The position numbers and the translations under genes are program-made. From Bacteroidales bacterium UBA6828 (lineage in GTDB: Bacteria > Bacteroidota > Bacteroidia > Bacteroidales > Paludibacteraceae), in the NCBI GenBank assembly GCA_002452095.1, contig DKEG01000028.1:11820-36717 (forward strand): 24,898 nucleotides of DNA, given 5' to 3'. Positions 1 to 6,966 of the stretch are shown piece by piece. Each line of letters opens with the position of its first letter. Within the stretch, counting starts at the first letter, position 1. The notes beneath the pieces are model-generated. The model was not told where the DNA came from. It did not search any database and saw only the letters and a program-made list of their open reading frames with translations.

Positions 1-1746
1 GATGTACATAGTATTGGAGATTTGGCTTTCTATTCTTACACAGGCACAGGTCTTACTACCTCTATCACTATTGGCAATAGTGTAACAGATATTGGAGATT
101 GGGCTTTCTCTGGTTGCACGGGTCTTACCTCTATCACTATTGGCAATAGTGTAACAGATATTGGAGATCACGCTTTCTCTGGTTGCACGGGTCTTACATC
201 AATCACTATCCCGAATAGTGTTACGAGCATTGGCCATGGGGCTTTTAGCAATACCGGTCTTTATTCTATATTTATTCCTAAAAGCGTAATACATATAGGT
301 GTAGATGAATGGAATTGGTTGAACAACAATGTGTATTCCATATTTTCCAAGTGTGGCAGTTTAACATCTATTGAGGTTGAGGAAAGCAACCCTGTGTATG
401 ATAGTCGTGACTTTAGCAACTCCATTATAGAGAAAGCCACAAATACACTTATTGCAGGATGTAACAATACACGGATACCGGAGACAATTGATAGTATTGG
501 AGTTGCCGCTTTGGCATATTGCAGTGATTTAACATTTATCAAGATACCAGGCAACGTGAAAACTATAGGAGCCGGTGCATTTCATAATTGTGATAACCTT
601 AAAGGTGTGGTTTTAGAAAATGGAGTTGATAGAATTGGTAGTTATGCATTTGCAGAATGTCACAACTTGAAATCAGTAAGTATCCCCAACACAGTAACTA
701 TAATGGACCATGAAGTTTTTATAAACTGCAAAAGTCTTCAGTTTGTCAGCATTCCACATAGCGTAACAAAAATTGGGGAAGCAACATTTTCTTTTTGCCA
801 AAGTCTTGACTCTATCAGGATACCTGGCAGTATAACAGAATGGGGATATTATTCTTTTAGAGATTGTTCTAACCTAAAATCTGTTTCTATCGAAAATGGT
901 GTGCCATATATTCCTGATCTGACATTTAATGGTTGTACTAACTTGCAATCTATTAAAATACCTAATTCTGTATGGGAAATCGGTATTAGAGCATTTGAAG
1001 AATGCAAAAATTTAACTTCCATTACAATTCCCGTCGGAATTAGTAGAATCGGAGTAGGTGCGTTTGCCGGTACAGAATTGACATCTGTAATATGCTATGC
1101 TATCAAGCCGCCTTCTATTTTCAATACCGGATATTATGGGGAAGGAGAATACACTGATCCATTTGAAGGGTTACCAACTATGCCATTGTATGTTCCTGCA
1201 GAATCTGTTGAAAAATACAAGTCGGCAGATTGTTGGATGTACTTCAATGTATTGCCGTTAAGCGCCCAACCTACAGAATCTGATGATAAGCCTATCTTAA
1301 CCCCTGGGGATACTGATGTGGACATTATTTGGCCTTCTGAACAGGGGGCTGCTATTTATACAATAGACATCAGCAAAAACGGAGATTTGGTTTGTACACT
1401 TACATTTGATGCAAATGGCATATTACAGAGCATTCGATTCTTAGCACATACTCGTGGCATTGAACAACATACAACACAAACGACACAAACCTCCAATAGC
1501 GGCTTTAATTTTGTAGTTGAAGGTCTGGATAGTGGAACTACTTACACTTATGTTATTGCAGCAAAGAATACTGCAGGAAATATTATTCAATCATATAGTG
1601 GAAGTTTTACTACAACAGGAGAGCAAACTGACATAAAGAGCATCTCTGTTGAAGCAGAGGATCTACATAAGTTTATCCGCAACGGACAAGTATTGATACA
1701 CCGTAACGGAAAACTTTACACTACTACAGGCATTGAAGTACAATAA
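1..1746 (+). CDS. BspA-type leucine-rich-repeat surface protein, 5'-truncated
   Basis: The reading frame is open from base 1 (the first codons read DVHSIGD), so the gene begins upstream of the window and 581 residues are visible. Roughly the first 390 residues are repeats of about 23 residues of the LRR_5/BspA type, with the recurring pattern SV..IG..AF..C..L.SI.IP. About 115 residues of fibronectin-III-like sequence follow (visible pieces: TYTYVIAAKNTAG, YSGSFTTTG). The end is a short tail, VLIHRNGKLYTTTGIEV, that resembles the C-terminal tails of exported Bacteroidales proteins handled by the type IX secretion system; that link is inference. Proteins of this class are surface-exposed and act in adhesion or host binding. 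The gene is more AT-rich than its neighbours, which suggests a separate evolutionary history. The ligand cannot be predicted. Confidence 0.9.
   Translation, partial: DVHSIGDLAFYSYTGTGLTTSITIGNSVTDIGDWAFSGCTGLTSITIGNSVTDIGDHAFSGCTGLTSITIPNSVTSIGHGAFSNTGLYSIFIPKSVIHIGVDEWNWLNNNVYSIFSKCGSLTSIEVEESNPVYDSRDFSNSIIEKATNTLIAGCNNTRIPETIDSIGVAALAYCSDLTFIKIPGNVKTIGAGAFHNCDNLKGVVLENGVDRIGSYAFAECHNLKSVSIPNTVTIMDHEVFINCKSLQFVSIPHSVTKIGEATFSFCQSLDSIRIPGSITEWGYYSFRDCSNLKSVSIENGVPYIPDLTFNGCTNLQSIKIPNSVWEIGIRAFEECKNLTSITIPVGISRIGVGAFAGTELTSVICYAIKPPSIFNTGYYGEGEYTDPFEGLPTMPLYVPAESVEKYKSADCWMYFNVLPLSAQPTESDDKPILTPGDTDVDIIWPSEQGAAIYTIDISKNGDLVCTLTFDANGILQSIRFLAHTRGIEQHTTQTTQTSNSGFNFVVEGLDSGTTYTYVIAAKNTAGNIIQSYSGSFTTTGEQTDIKSISVEAEDLHKFIRNGQVLIHRNGKLYTTTGIEVQ
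61..210 (+). repeat. Near-identical 69-bp (23-codon) tandem LRR repeats
   Basis: A 39-bp stretch at 61-99 recurs at 130-168, an offset of exactly 69 bp or 23 codons. The match continues, apart from a few bases, through the SGCTGLTSIT part of each repeat. The later LRR units in the same gene are much more diverged. This points to recent unit duplication or gene conversion at the 5' end of the visible repeat block. Confidence 0.85.
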
Positions 1747-1760
1747 GTCTTGCATCATAG

Positions 1761-1797
1761 AAAGATACAGATTGCCACCAAGGTAATCTGTATCTTT
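1761..1797. terminator. Intrinsic terminator between convergent genes
   Basis: Arms 1761-1776 and 1782-1797 pair through 16 positions (one G-T wobble) around a 5-nt loop. On the plus strand the stem ends in a short T tract. It lies 15 bp after the BspA-type stop codon and before the end of the convergent xerC gene, so it may serve both strands. Confidence 0.8.
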
Positions 1798-1859
1798 TCT
1801 GCATAGTTCAATCTTATTAGAAATGACGTGTCCGAGTCTTACTTACCCCACCCCACCAA

Positions 1860-2771
1860 TCACTTTCCCTTTGCACGGGGGTGGGCGGCGGTGTATTCGG
1901 CTTTTACCTGCTCGAAGGTGGTGTGGGTGTAGATCTGAGTTGTGGAGAGGCTGGAGTGTCCCAGGAGGGCTTGGATGGTGCGTATGTCCGCCCCGTTGTT
2001 GAGCATAGTGGTGGCAAACGTATGGCGCAGCACGTGCGGCGAGTGTTTCTTGAGTGTACTCACCTCACCCATACGCCGCCGCACAATCGAATACAGCAAA
2101 TCCGTACTCATCGGCGCAATGCTTCCGTCCCGTCGCATCTTGCGCACCAGAAACGCCGGCGACGGAAAGCCGTTTAACAGTTCCGCCCGTGCGTCCAAGT
2201 ACGTGCGTATCTGCTTGATAAGTGCTTCTCCGATAGGCACCACCCGTTCTTTCTTACGTTTGCCGAATACACGTATCTGCTGTTGCCCCAAATCTACATC
2301 CGTATCTTTCAGACCCACTATCTCTGCCTCACGCATACCCGTCTGGTAGAGCATTTCGATAATCAGACAGTTGCGTATCGACTCGAAATCATCTGCCGCT
2401 TCGTCCATTTCTGTTGCCTGCTCCATCTCGGCGGGCTTAAAAAAGACAGGCAGCGGCTTGTCCACTTTCGGCGGCACTACACGGCGCGTAATATCGCGTT
2501 TCACCAAGTCCAACGACAACAGAAAATGATACAGGCTGTGTACACTGGTCAGTTTCCTGCGTAGACTGCGGGGACGGTTGTGCTTCTCTTCCGCCAAAGA
2601 CAGCAACCAACCTTTCACATCGCTCTCGTCCACCAACAGCGGATCGAACTCCGATATATCCTGTAGCCCCAGGTACTTACAAAAATCTCGCAGATCATCG
2701 TGATAGGCTTTCACGGTGTGCTGCGAGTATTTTTTCTCAATGGCAATATATTCCAGAAACTTCTGAATCAC
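1860..2771 (-). CDS. xerC: Tyrosine recombinase XerC
   Basis: 303 residues, the normal length for chromosomal Xer recombinases, which resolve chromosome dimers at dif with their XerD partner. The N-terminal SAM-like core-binding domain covers about residues 1-85. The catalytic domain shows R147 (TGMREAEI), a lysine-rich beta-hairpin near 171-175 (KRKKERV), H246 and R249 (HVLRH), H272 (LLGHSS) and the nucleophile Y281 (IYTH). The end, AAHPRAKGK, matches the XerC type better than XerD. Translation starts at GTG; the in-frame stop five codons upstream excludes an earlier ATG. The gene lies 31 bp downstream of a dNK gene on the same strand, with a period-7 repeat in the gap. Nothing phage-like surrounds it, so it is read as the housekeeping recombinase rather than a mobile integrase. 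Confidence 0.9.
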   Translation of the reverse strand: MIQKFLEYIAIEKKYSQHTVKAYHDDLRDFCKYLGLQDISEFDPLLVDESDVKGWLLSLAEEKHNRPRSLRRKLTSVHSLYHFLLSLDLVKRDITRRVVPPKVDKPLPVFFKPAEMEQATEMDEAADDFESIRNCLIIEMLYQTGMREAEIVGLKDTDVDLGQQQIRVFGKRKKERVVPIGEALIKQIRTYLDARAELLNGFPSPAFLVRKMRRDGSIAPMSTDLLYSIVRRRMGEVSTLKKHSPHVLRHTFATTMLNNGADIRTIQALLGHSSLSTTQIYTHTTFEQVKAEYTAAHPRAKGK

Positions 2772-2773
2772 CC

Positions 2774-2801
2774 TAATTACGCATTATGCATTATGCATTA
2801 C
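2774..2801. repeat. Period-7 tandem array upstream of xerC
   Basis: Four heptamer units on the plus strand (TAATTAC, GCATTAT, GCATTAT, GCATTAC) fill nearly the whole 31-bp gap between the dNK stop and the xerC GTG start. They therefore occupy the translation-initiation region of xerC. Confidence 0.85.
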
Positions 2802-2802
2802 A

Positions 2803-3450
2803 TTAGATCTCTTTCCCTACCTCATCGGTGGTCTCAAAGGGGAACAGACCGAACAACTCGGCATCTATCTGGTCGGTTATCTTGCGGAAATCGTCAGGGT
2901 TCTCGCCGAACTTCACATTGTCGCCGTCCACAATCAGCAGTTTGCCTTTGTATTCACTGATCCATTTCTCGTATTTGTCGTTCAGTCCCTGCAGGTAGTC
3001 GATACGCATACTTGCCTCGTAGGCACGCCCGCGCTTTTGTATTTGCGCCACGAGAGTAGGAATAGACGCACGGATATAAATCATCAGGTCGGGCATTTTT
3101 ACCAGCGACATCATTAGGTCAAACAAGTCCTGATAGTTATCAAAGTCGCGGTCGGACATAAAACCCTGGTCGTGCAGGTTGGGTGCAAAGATACGCGCAT
3201 CCTCGTAGATTGTGCGGTCTTGAATGATATAGTCGTTCGATTTGCCAATCTCTACCACATCTTTGAAACGTTTGTTGAGAAAGAATATCTGCAGGTTGAA
3301 CGACCAACGCTTCATATCGGCATAGAAATCCTCTAAGTAGGGATTAAACTCCACCGTCTCGAATGCGGGTTTCCAACCGTAGTGTTTCGCCAGCATCTTT
3401 GTCAAGGTTGTCTTGCCGCAACCGATATTTCCTGCAATCGCTATATGCAT
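2803..3450 (-). CDS. Deoxynucleoside kinase (dNK family), copy 1
   Basis: 215 residues. The enzyme phosphorylates deoxynucleosides with ATP in the cytosolic salvage pathway. The P-loop GNIGCGKT is at residues 7-14, the substrate-side E/DR motif appears as QDRTIYEDARIF (D78-R79), and an arginine-rich lid is visible in QIQKRGRAYE. The length fits the dGK/dAK/dCK branch rather than the TK1 family. It is clearly paralogous to the next gene upstream: both share the start, the lid and the end ELFGLF or QLFGLF. This copy carries about 11 extra C-terminal residues. Substrate preference (dA, dG or dC) cannot be read from sequence. It sits between copy 2 (52 bp upstream) and xerC (31 bp downstream), probably on one transcript. 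Confidence 0.88.
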   Translation of the reverse strand: MHIAIAGNIGCGKTTLTKMLAKHYGWKPAFETVEFNPYLEDFYADMKRWSFNLQIFFLNKRFKDVVEIGKSNDYIIQDRTIYEDARIFAPNLHDQGFMSDRDFDNYQDLFDLMMSLVKMPDLMIYIRASIPTLVAQIQKRGRAYEASMRIDYLQGLNDKYEKWISEYKGKLLIVDGDNVKFGENPDDFRKITDQIDAELFGLFPFETTDEVGKEI

Positions 3451-3502
3451 ATCTTTGTGATTTATTGTTTCTTGTTATAGTCCTCTTCCCGGTGGAAAAG
3501 TA

Positions 3503-4117
3503 TCAAAATAGTCCGAACAACTGCGCATCTATCTTGTCCACTATGTAGCGGAAATCCTCCGCCCGATGTTCAAAGTCCAACTCGTCGGACTCTATCACCA
3601 ACACTTTGCCGTCGTATAGCCGGTAGATAAAGTCCTCGTAACGTTCGTTCAGGTCTTTCAGGTAGTCTATCTGCATGCCTTTCTCGTAGTCCCGCCCGCG
3701 TTTCTGTATCTGGGCGATCAGGCTCGGCACCGACTTGCGCAGGTAAATCATCATATCGGGGCGTTTCATCTTCAGTTTCATCAACTCGAACAACTCCATA
3801 TACGTGTTATAATCCCGCTCCGACAAGTCCCCGCGGCGGTAGTTGTTTGCGACAAACACATACACTCCCTCGAATATGCTGCGGTCTTGTACGATGGTCT
3901 GCTCCGTCTGCTGTATGGCGAGCATATCCTTGAAACGCTCTTTCAGAAAGTAGGTCTCTAAGCAGAACGACCACCGCGGAATATCCGTATAGTAGTCCTC
4001 CAAGTACGGGTTAAACCGCACACTTTCAAAGCGTGGCTCCCACCCGTAGTGTTTCGCTAACATCTTTGTCAGCGTGGTTTTTCCTGCACCGATATTTCCT
4101 GCAATGGCTATATACAT
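3503..4117 (-). CDS. Deoxynucleoside kinase (dNK family), copy 2
   Basis: 204 residues. The P-loop is GNIGAGKT at residues 7-14, with VQDRSIFEGVYVF as the DRS motif and QIQKRGRDYEKGM as the lid. By eye about half the residues match copy 1 and there are few gaps, so the two genes come from a tandem duplication. The differences cluster around the DRS motif and the following helix, which line the deoxynucleoside pocket in this family, so different substrate preferences are plausible. Lactobacillus encodes a comparable tandem pair that forms a dAK/dGK heterodimer; a heterodimer here is inference only. This is the first gene of the probable dNK-dNK-xerC transcript and has a well-formed promoter 15-46 bp upstream of its start. 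Confidence 0.88.
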   Translation of the reverse strand: MYIAIAGNIGAGKTTLTKMLAKHYGWEPRFESVRFNPYLEDYYTDIPRWSFCLETYFLKERFKDMLAIQQTEQTIVQDRSIFEGVYVFVANNYRRGDLSERDYNTYMELFELMKLKMKRPDMMIYLRKSVPSLIAQIQKRGRDYEKGMQIDYLKDLNERYEDFIYRLYDGKVLVIESDELDFEHRAEDFRYIVDKIDAQLFGLF

Positions 4118-4131
4118 AATAGTTCCGTCTG

Positions 4132-4163
4132 CAAAGATAATCTTATTTTGCTAATCTCGCAAA
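4132..4163 (-). promoter_or_regulatory. Bacteroidota-type promoter for dNK-dNK-xerC
   Basis: Read on the minus strand, TTTG (4163-4160) is followed after exactly 20 bp by TATCTTTG (4139-4132). This fits the TTTG / TAnnTTTG consensus. The -7 box ends only 14 bp before the ATG, so the leader is very short. Confidence 0.75.
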
Positions 4164-4355
4164 TTTCCTGCATATTTTTTGCCGCATATTTTATTTGCAG
4201 CAGCCAATACAGTCATTCCCTCCCGAAAGGAATAGTCAACCTCACATCGGACTAAGTTTAACCCCGAGTCCACTTAACTCCGTACTAACAGATAAAAATA
4301 GTCAACCTGATTTAGGACAAGACACTCGCTATAATCCAAGCCAAGACAGCCCAAT

Positions 4356-4399
4356 CACATACGAATCACATACGAATCACATACGAATCACATACAAAC
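4356..4399. repeat. Period-11 tandem array, 4 units
   Basis: Units start at 4356, 4367, 4378 and 4389: CACATACGAAT three times, then CACATACAAAC. The flank 4400-4416 (ACATAGACCTGACAGCA) and the lead-in GCCCAATCACATAC recur at 20769-20814, so the same element is present at two loci. Confidence 0.9.
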
Positions 4400-4446
4400 A
4401 ACATAGACCTGACAGCAAGAGGATATGGTCTTGTCCTCACGATTCC

Positions 4447-4493
4447 TTCTATCCTTCTATGTTTCTATCTTTCTATTTTCTATCCTTCTATTT
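4447..4493. repeat. Period-8 pyrimidine array (TTCTATNN)
   Basis: Six TTCTATNN units start at 4447, 4455, 4463, 4471, 4478 and 4486; one step is 7 instead of 8. The array lies just upstream of the promoter for the lipoprotein remnant. Confidence 0.75.
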
Positions 4494-4510
4494 TTCTCTC
4501 CTTCCAACTG

Positions 4511-4540
4511 TTGTCTGTTTGCAAAAAAATCGTACCTTTG
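4511..4540 (+). promoter_or_regulatory. Bacteroidota-type promoter for the lipoprotein remnant
   Basis: TTG (4511-4513), a 19-bp spacer, then TACCTTTG (4533-4540). The ATG of the broken lipoprotein gene follows 25 bp later, so the promoter looks intact although the reading frame is not. Confidence 0.65.
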
Positions 4541-4565
4541 CCTGCAAATCGTAATTTGTTGCGTT

Positions 4566-4890
4566 ATGAAAACTACAGCATATCTTTTTAGTCTTTCTGG
4601 TTCTCTCTTTCGTCTCTTGCAGACAGAAACAGCCCACTGCCGCCGAGCGCCGTGCCGAAAAACATCGTCAGGACAGCATCTCCCTCACGGAGCAGGAGCG
4701 TTCCCCGGCGTACTACGATTCGCTCTATCCGCCCCTTTTGCCCGTTGCCGACTCGTTGATTAAAGAGTTCCGGTACGAGAAGAACGAGAAATACGAGCAG
4801 GATAAAGCCGTCTTTACCGCTATTTACCCACGAGTTTGCACCGATCTCCCTCCGGGGATGCGGACGCTACGGATTCCCTGCAAGCCATAG
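4566..4890 (+). pseudogene. Frameshifted small lipoprotein gene (remnant)
   Basis: The ATG at 4566 opens MKTTAYLF in one frame. The frame one base later reads KLQHIFLVFLVLSFVSC, a clear lipoprotein signal with a lipobox cysteine. It then continues QKQPTAAERRAEKHRQDSIS, LTEQERSPAYYDSLYPPLLP and VADSLIKEFRYEKNEKYEQD, and stops at TAG 4888-4890. That frame has a TGA immediately before its first lysine and no usable start. Removing one A from the run of four at 4569-4572 restores a continuous lipoprotein of about 107 residues from ATG. The last 25 or so residues look less protein-like, and the stop abuts a perfect palindrome, so the 3' part may also have been replaced. Family not recognised with certainty; it resembles unannotated Bacteroidales lipoproteins. 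A sequence error in the A run is the alternative. Confidence 0.6.
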
Positions 4891-4918
4891 CCGGGGACGA
4901 GGACGTCCTCGTCCCCGG
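4891..4918. repeat. Perfect 28-bp palindrome (REP-like)
   Basis: Two 14-bp arms, CCGGGGACGAGGAC and GTCCTCGTCCCCGG, meet with no loop. The palindrome starts directly after the stop of the lipoprotein remnant. There is no T tract, so it is not a standard terminator. Its GGGGACGA start also occurs in the hairpin at 15242-15264. Confidence 0.85.
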
Positions 4919-4965
4919 AATGAAATGCAATTTTGATGCGGTTGCCCTGCCAAAATCGGTCGAAA

Positions 4966-4997
4966 TTTGTGTATGTAAGAAAATTGTCGTAACTTTG
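4966..4997 (+). promoter_or_regulatory. Bacteroidota-type promoter for typA
   Basis: TTTG (4966-4969), 20 bp, TAACTTTG (4990-4997). The typA ATG is 44 bp downstream. The 37 bp from TTG through the -7 box match the ddl promoter at 31 positions. Confidence 0.75.
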
Positions 4998-5041
4998 CGG
5001 GCTTTTTAAGTTTGATAAGGTATAAAAAGATTATTGCACGT

Positions 5042-6838
5042 ATGCAAAAGATTAGAAACATAGCGATTATTGCCCACGTTGACCACGGCAAAACCACCTT
5101 GGTCGACAAGATGTTGTACACTGCCCACCTGTTTCGCGACAACGAACAGAAAGGCGAGTTGATACTGGATAACAACGACTTGGAGCGCGAGCGAGGCATC
5201 ACTATCCTTGCCAAAAACGTCGCTATCGAATATAAAGGCTACAAAATCAACATCATAGATACTCCGGGGCACGCCGATTTCGGCGGTGAGGTGGAGCGCG
5301 TACTCAATATGGCGGACGGCGTGTTGCTGCTGGTGGACGCTTTCGAGGGTCCGATGCCGCAGACACGCTTCGTGCTGCAGAAGGCATTGGAACTCAACCT
5401 CAAACCCATCGTGGTTATCAACAAGGTGGACAAACTCAACTGCCGTCCTGACGAGGTACAGGAGGAGGTGTTCGACCTGATGCTCAACCTCAACGCTACC
5501 GACGACCAATTGGATTTCCAGACTATCTACGGTTCGGCAAAGAACGGCTGGATGTCCACCGACTGGCGCAAGCCGACCACAGACCTGACCGCCCTCATGG
5601 ACGCTATCATCGAGTATATCCCCGCTCCCGAAGAGTTGGAGGGTACGCCGCAGATGCTCATCACCAGCCTTGACTACAACGCCTACGTCGGGCGTATCGC
5701 CATCGGGCGCGTCCACCGCGGCACTTTGCGCGACGGTATGAATGTTACGCTTGCCAAGAAAGACGGCAAGATGGTCAAGACCAAAATCAAGGAACTCCAC
5801 ACCTTCCAAGGCATGGGGCACGTGAAGACCAACGAGGTCAAGAGCGGCGACATCTGCGCACTCATCGGCATCGAGGGCTTTGAAATCGGCGACACCATCT
5901 GCGACTACGAGAACCCCGAACCCATGAAGCCCATTGCTATCGACGAACCGACGATGTCAATGATGTTCACTATCAACGACTCGCCTTTCTTCGGGCAAGA
6001 CGGCAAACTCGTTACCAGCCGCCACATACAGGAGCGTCTGAACAAAGAACTGGAGAAGAATCTCGCACTCCGCGTGGAGCGCGGCACCACCGAGAACTCA
6101 TGGCGTGTCTTCGGGCGCGGCGTGCTGCACCTCTCGGTGCTTATCGAGACTATGCGCCGCGAGGGGTACGAACTGCAAGTCGGTCAGCCGCAGGTGATTA
6201 TCAAGGAGATAGACGGCGTCAAGTGCGAACCCGTCGAGGCACTGACCGTGAACACCCCCGAGGAGTGTTCGGGCAAAATCATCGAGTTTGTCACCGTCCA
6301 CAAGGGCGAGATGACCAAGATGGAACTCGTCAACGACCGTATCCACCTCGAGTTCATCATCCCCTCGCGCGGCATCATGGGCATGCGTACGTATGTAATG
6401 AACGTGAGCGCGGGCGAGGCAATCATGGCGCATCGGTTCCTTGAGTACCAGCCGTACAAGGGCGAGATGCCTGTCCGCGTCAACGGCTCGCTCATCGCTA
6501 TGGAGGGCGGCACCGCATCGGCGTACGCGCTCGACAAACTGCAGGACCGCGGACGCTTCTTCATCGACCCGCAGGAGGAGGTCTATGCCGGTCAGGTGGT
6601 CGGCGAGAACTCCAAGGAGGGCGACATCGTCATCAACGTGGTAAAATCCAAGAACCTCACCAACATGCGTTCCAAGTCCGCCGATGACAAGGCAGTCCTC
6701 CCACCCGCTATCAAGTTCAGCCTCGAGGAAGCGTTGGAGTACATCAAAGGCGATGAATATGTAGAGGTTACGCCCCACCACATGCGCTTGCGCAAAATCA
6801 TCCTCGACGAACTCGAGCGCAAACGCGCCAATCGTTAA
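5042..6838 (+). CDS. typA: TypA/BipA ribosome-associated GTPase
   Basis: 598 residues, the usual family length. TypA is an EF-G-like translational GTPase that binds ribosomes and supports assembly and stress adaptation. Visible G-domain motifs: AHVDHGKT (11-18), the switch I stretch RERGITI, DTPGH (73-77), NKVD (127-130) and SAK in GSAKNGW. The middle and C-terminal parts carry the EF-G-like beta-barrel and alpha/beta domains plus the TypA-specific end (IPSRGIMGMRTYVM, GQVVGENSKEGDI). The frame could be extended 10 codons to a TTG at 5012. ATG 5042 is preferred because MQKIRNIAIIAHVDHGKTTL is the standard family start and the promoter lies just upstream. The gene is followed by a 128-bp spacer with a period-11 array and then tig. 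Confidence 0.97.
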   Translation: MQKIRNIAIIAHVDHGKTTLVDKMLYTAHLFRDNEQKGELILDNNDLERERGITILAKNVAIEYKGYKINIIDTPGHADFGGEVERVLNMADGVLLLVDAFEGPMPQTRFVLQKALELNLKPIVVINKVDKLNCRPDEVQEEVFDLMLNLNATDDQLDFQTIYGSAKNGWMSTDWRKPTTDLTALMDAIIEYIPAPEELEGTPQMLITSLDYNAYVGRIAIGRVHRGTLRDGMNVTLAKKDGKMVKTKIKELHTFQGMGHVKTNEVKSGDICALIGIEGFEIGDTICDYENPEPMKPIAIDEPTMSMMFTINDSPFFGQDGKLVTSRHIQERLNKELEKNLALRVERGTTENSWRVFGRGVLHLSVLIETMRREGYELQVGQPQVIIKEIDGVKCEPVEALTVNTPEECSGKIIEFVTVHKGEMTKMELVNDRIHLEFIIPSRGIMGMRTYVMNVSAGEAIMAHRFLEYQPYKGEMPVRVNGSLIAMEGGTASAYALDKLQDRGRFFIDPQEEVYAGQVVGENSKEGDIVINVVKSKNLTNMRSKSADDKAVLPPAIKFSLEEALEYIKGDEYVEVTPHHMRLRKIILDELERKRANR

Positions 6839-6880
6839 TAAAAGTCAATATCTATCTCCTGCTAAAAGTGCACAAAACAG

Positions 6881-6913
6881 CATAGGATGTGCATAGGATG
6901 CGCATAGGATAGG
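6881..6913. repeat. Period-11 tandem array, 3 units
   Basis: CATAGGATGTG, CATAGGATGCG, CATAGGATAGG, starting at 6881, 6892 and 6903, in the spacer between typA and tig. Confidence 0.88.
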
Positions 6914-6966
6914 CGATTGATAGACTATAAAAACATACTAATAGAATAAACTAATAATAAAAAGAT

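Larger units (their letters stand above)
4118..4565. other. Repeat-rich intergenic region without a supported gene
   Basis: This 448-bp spacer holds the minus-strand dNK promoter, a period-11 array (4356-4399), a pyrimidine-rich period-8 array (4447-4493) and a plus-strand promoter (4511-4540). The open frames in it are composed largely of repeat sequence and resemble no known protein. Confidence 0.7.

Noticed and set aside
1860..2771. XerC as the integrase of a mobile element
   Set aside because: It has XerC-type end residues, normal chromosomal length, and housekeeping neighbours; no attachment-site repeats or phage genes are visible.
4356..4399. Possible CRISPR array
   Set aside because: The units are 11 bp in direct tandem with no spacers, no 25-40 bp repeats and no cas genes in the window.
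4195..4554. Open frame of 119 codons in the spacer upstream of the lipoprotein remnant
   Set aside because: It is built largely from the period-11 and period-8 repeats and a promoter, has no protein-like composition, and another overlapping frame is equally open.
5012..5041. TTG start for TypA ten codons upstream
   Set aside because: The extra residues are not part of the family and would begin almost inside the promoter region; ATG 5042 gives the standard start.
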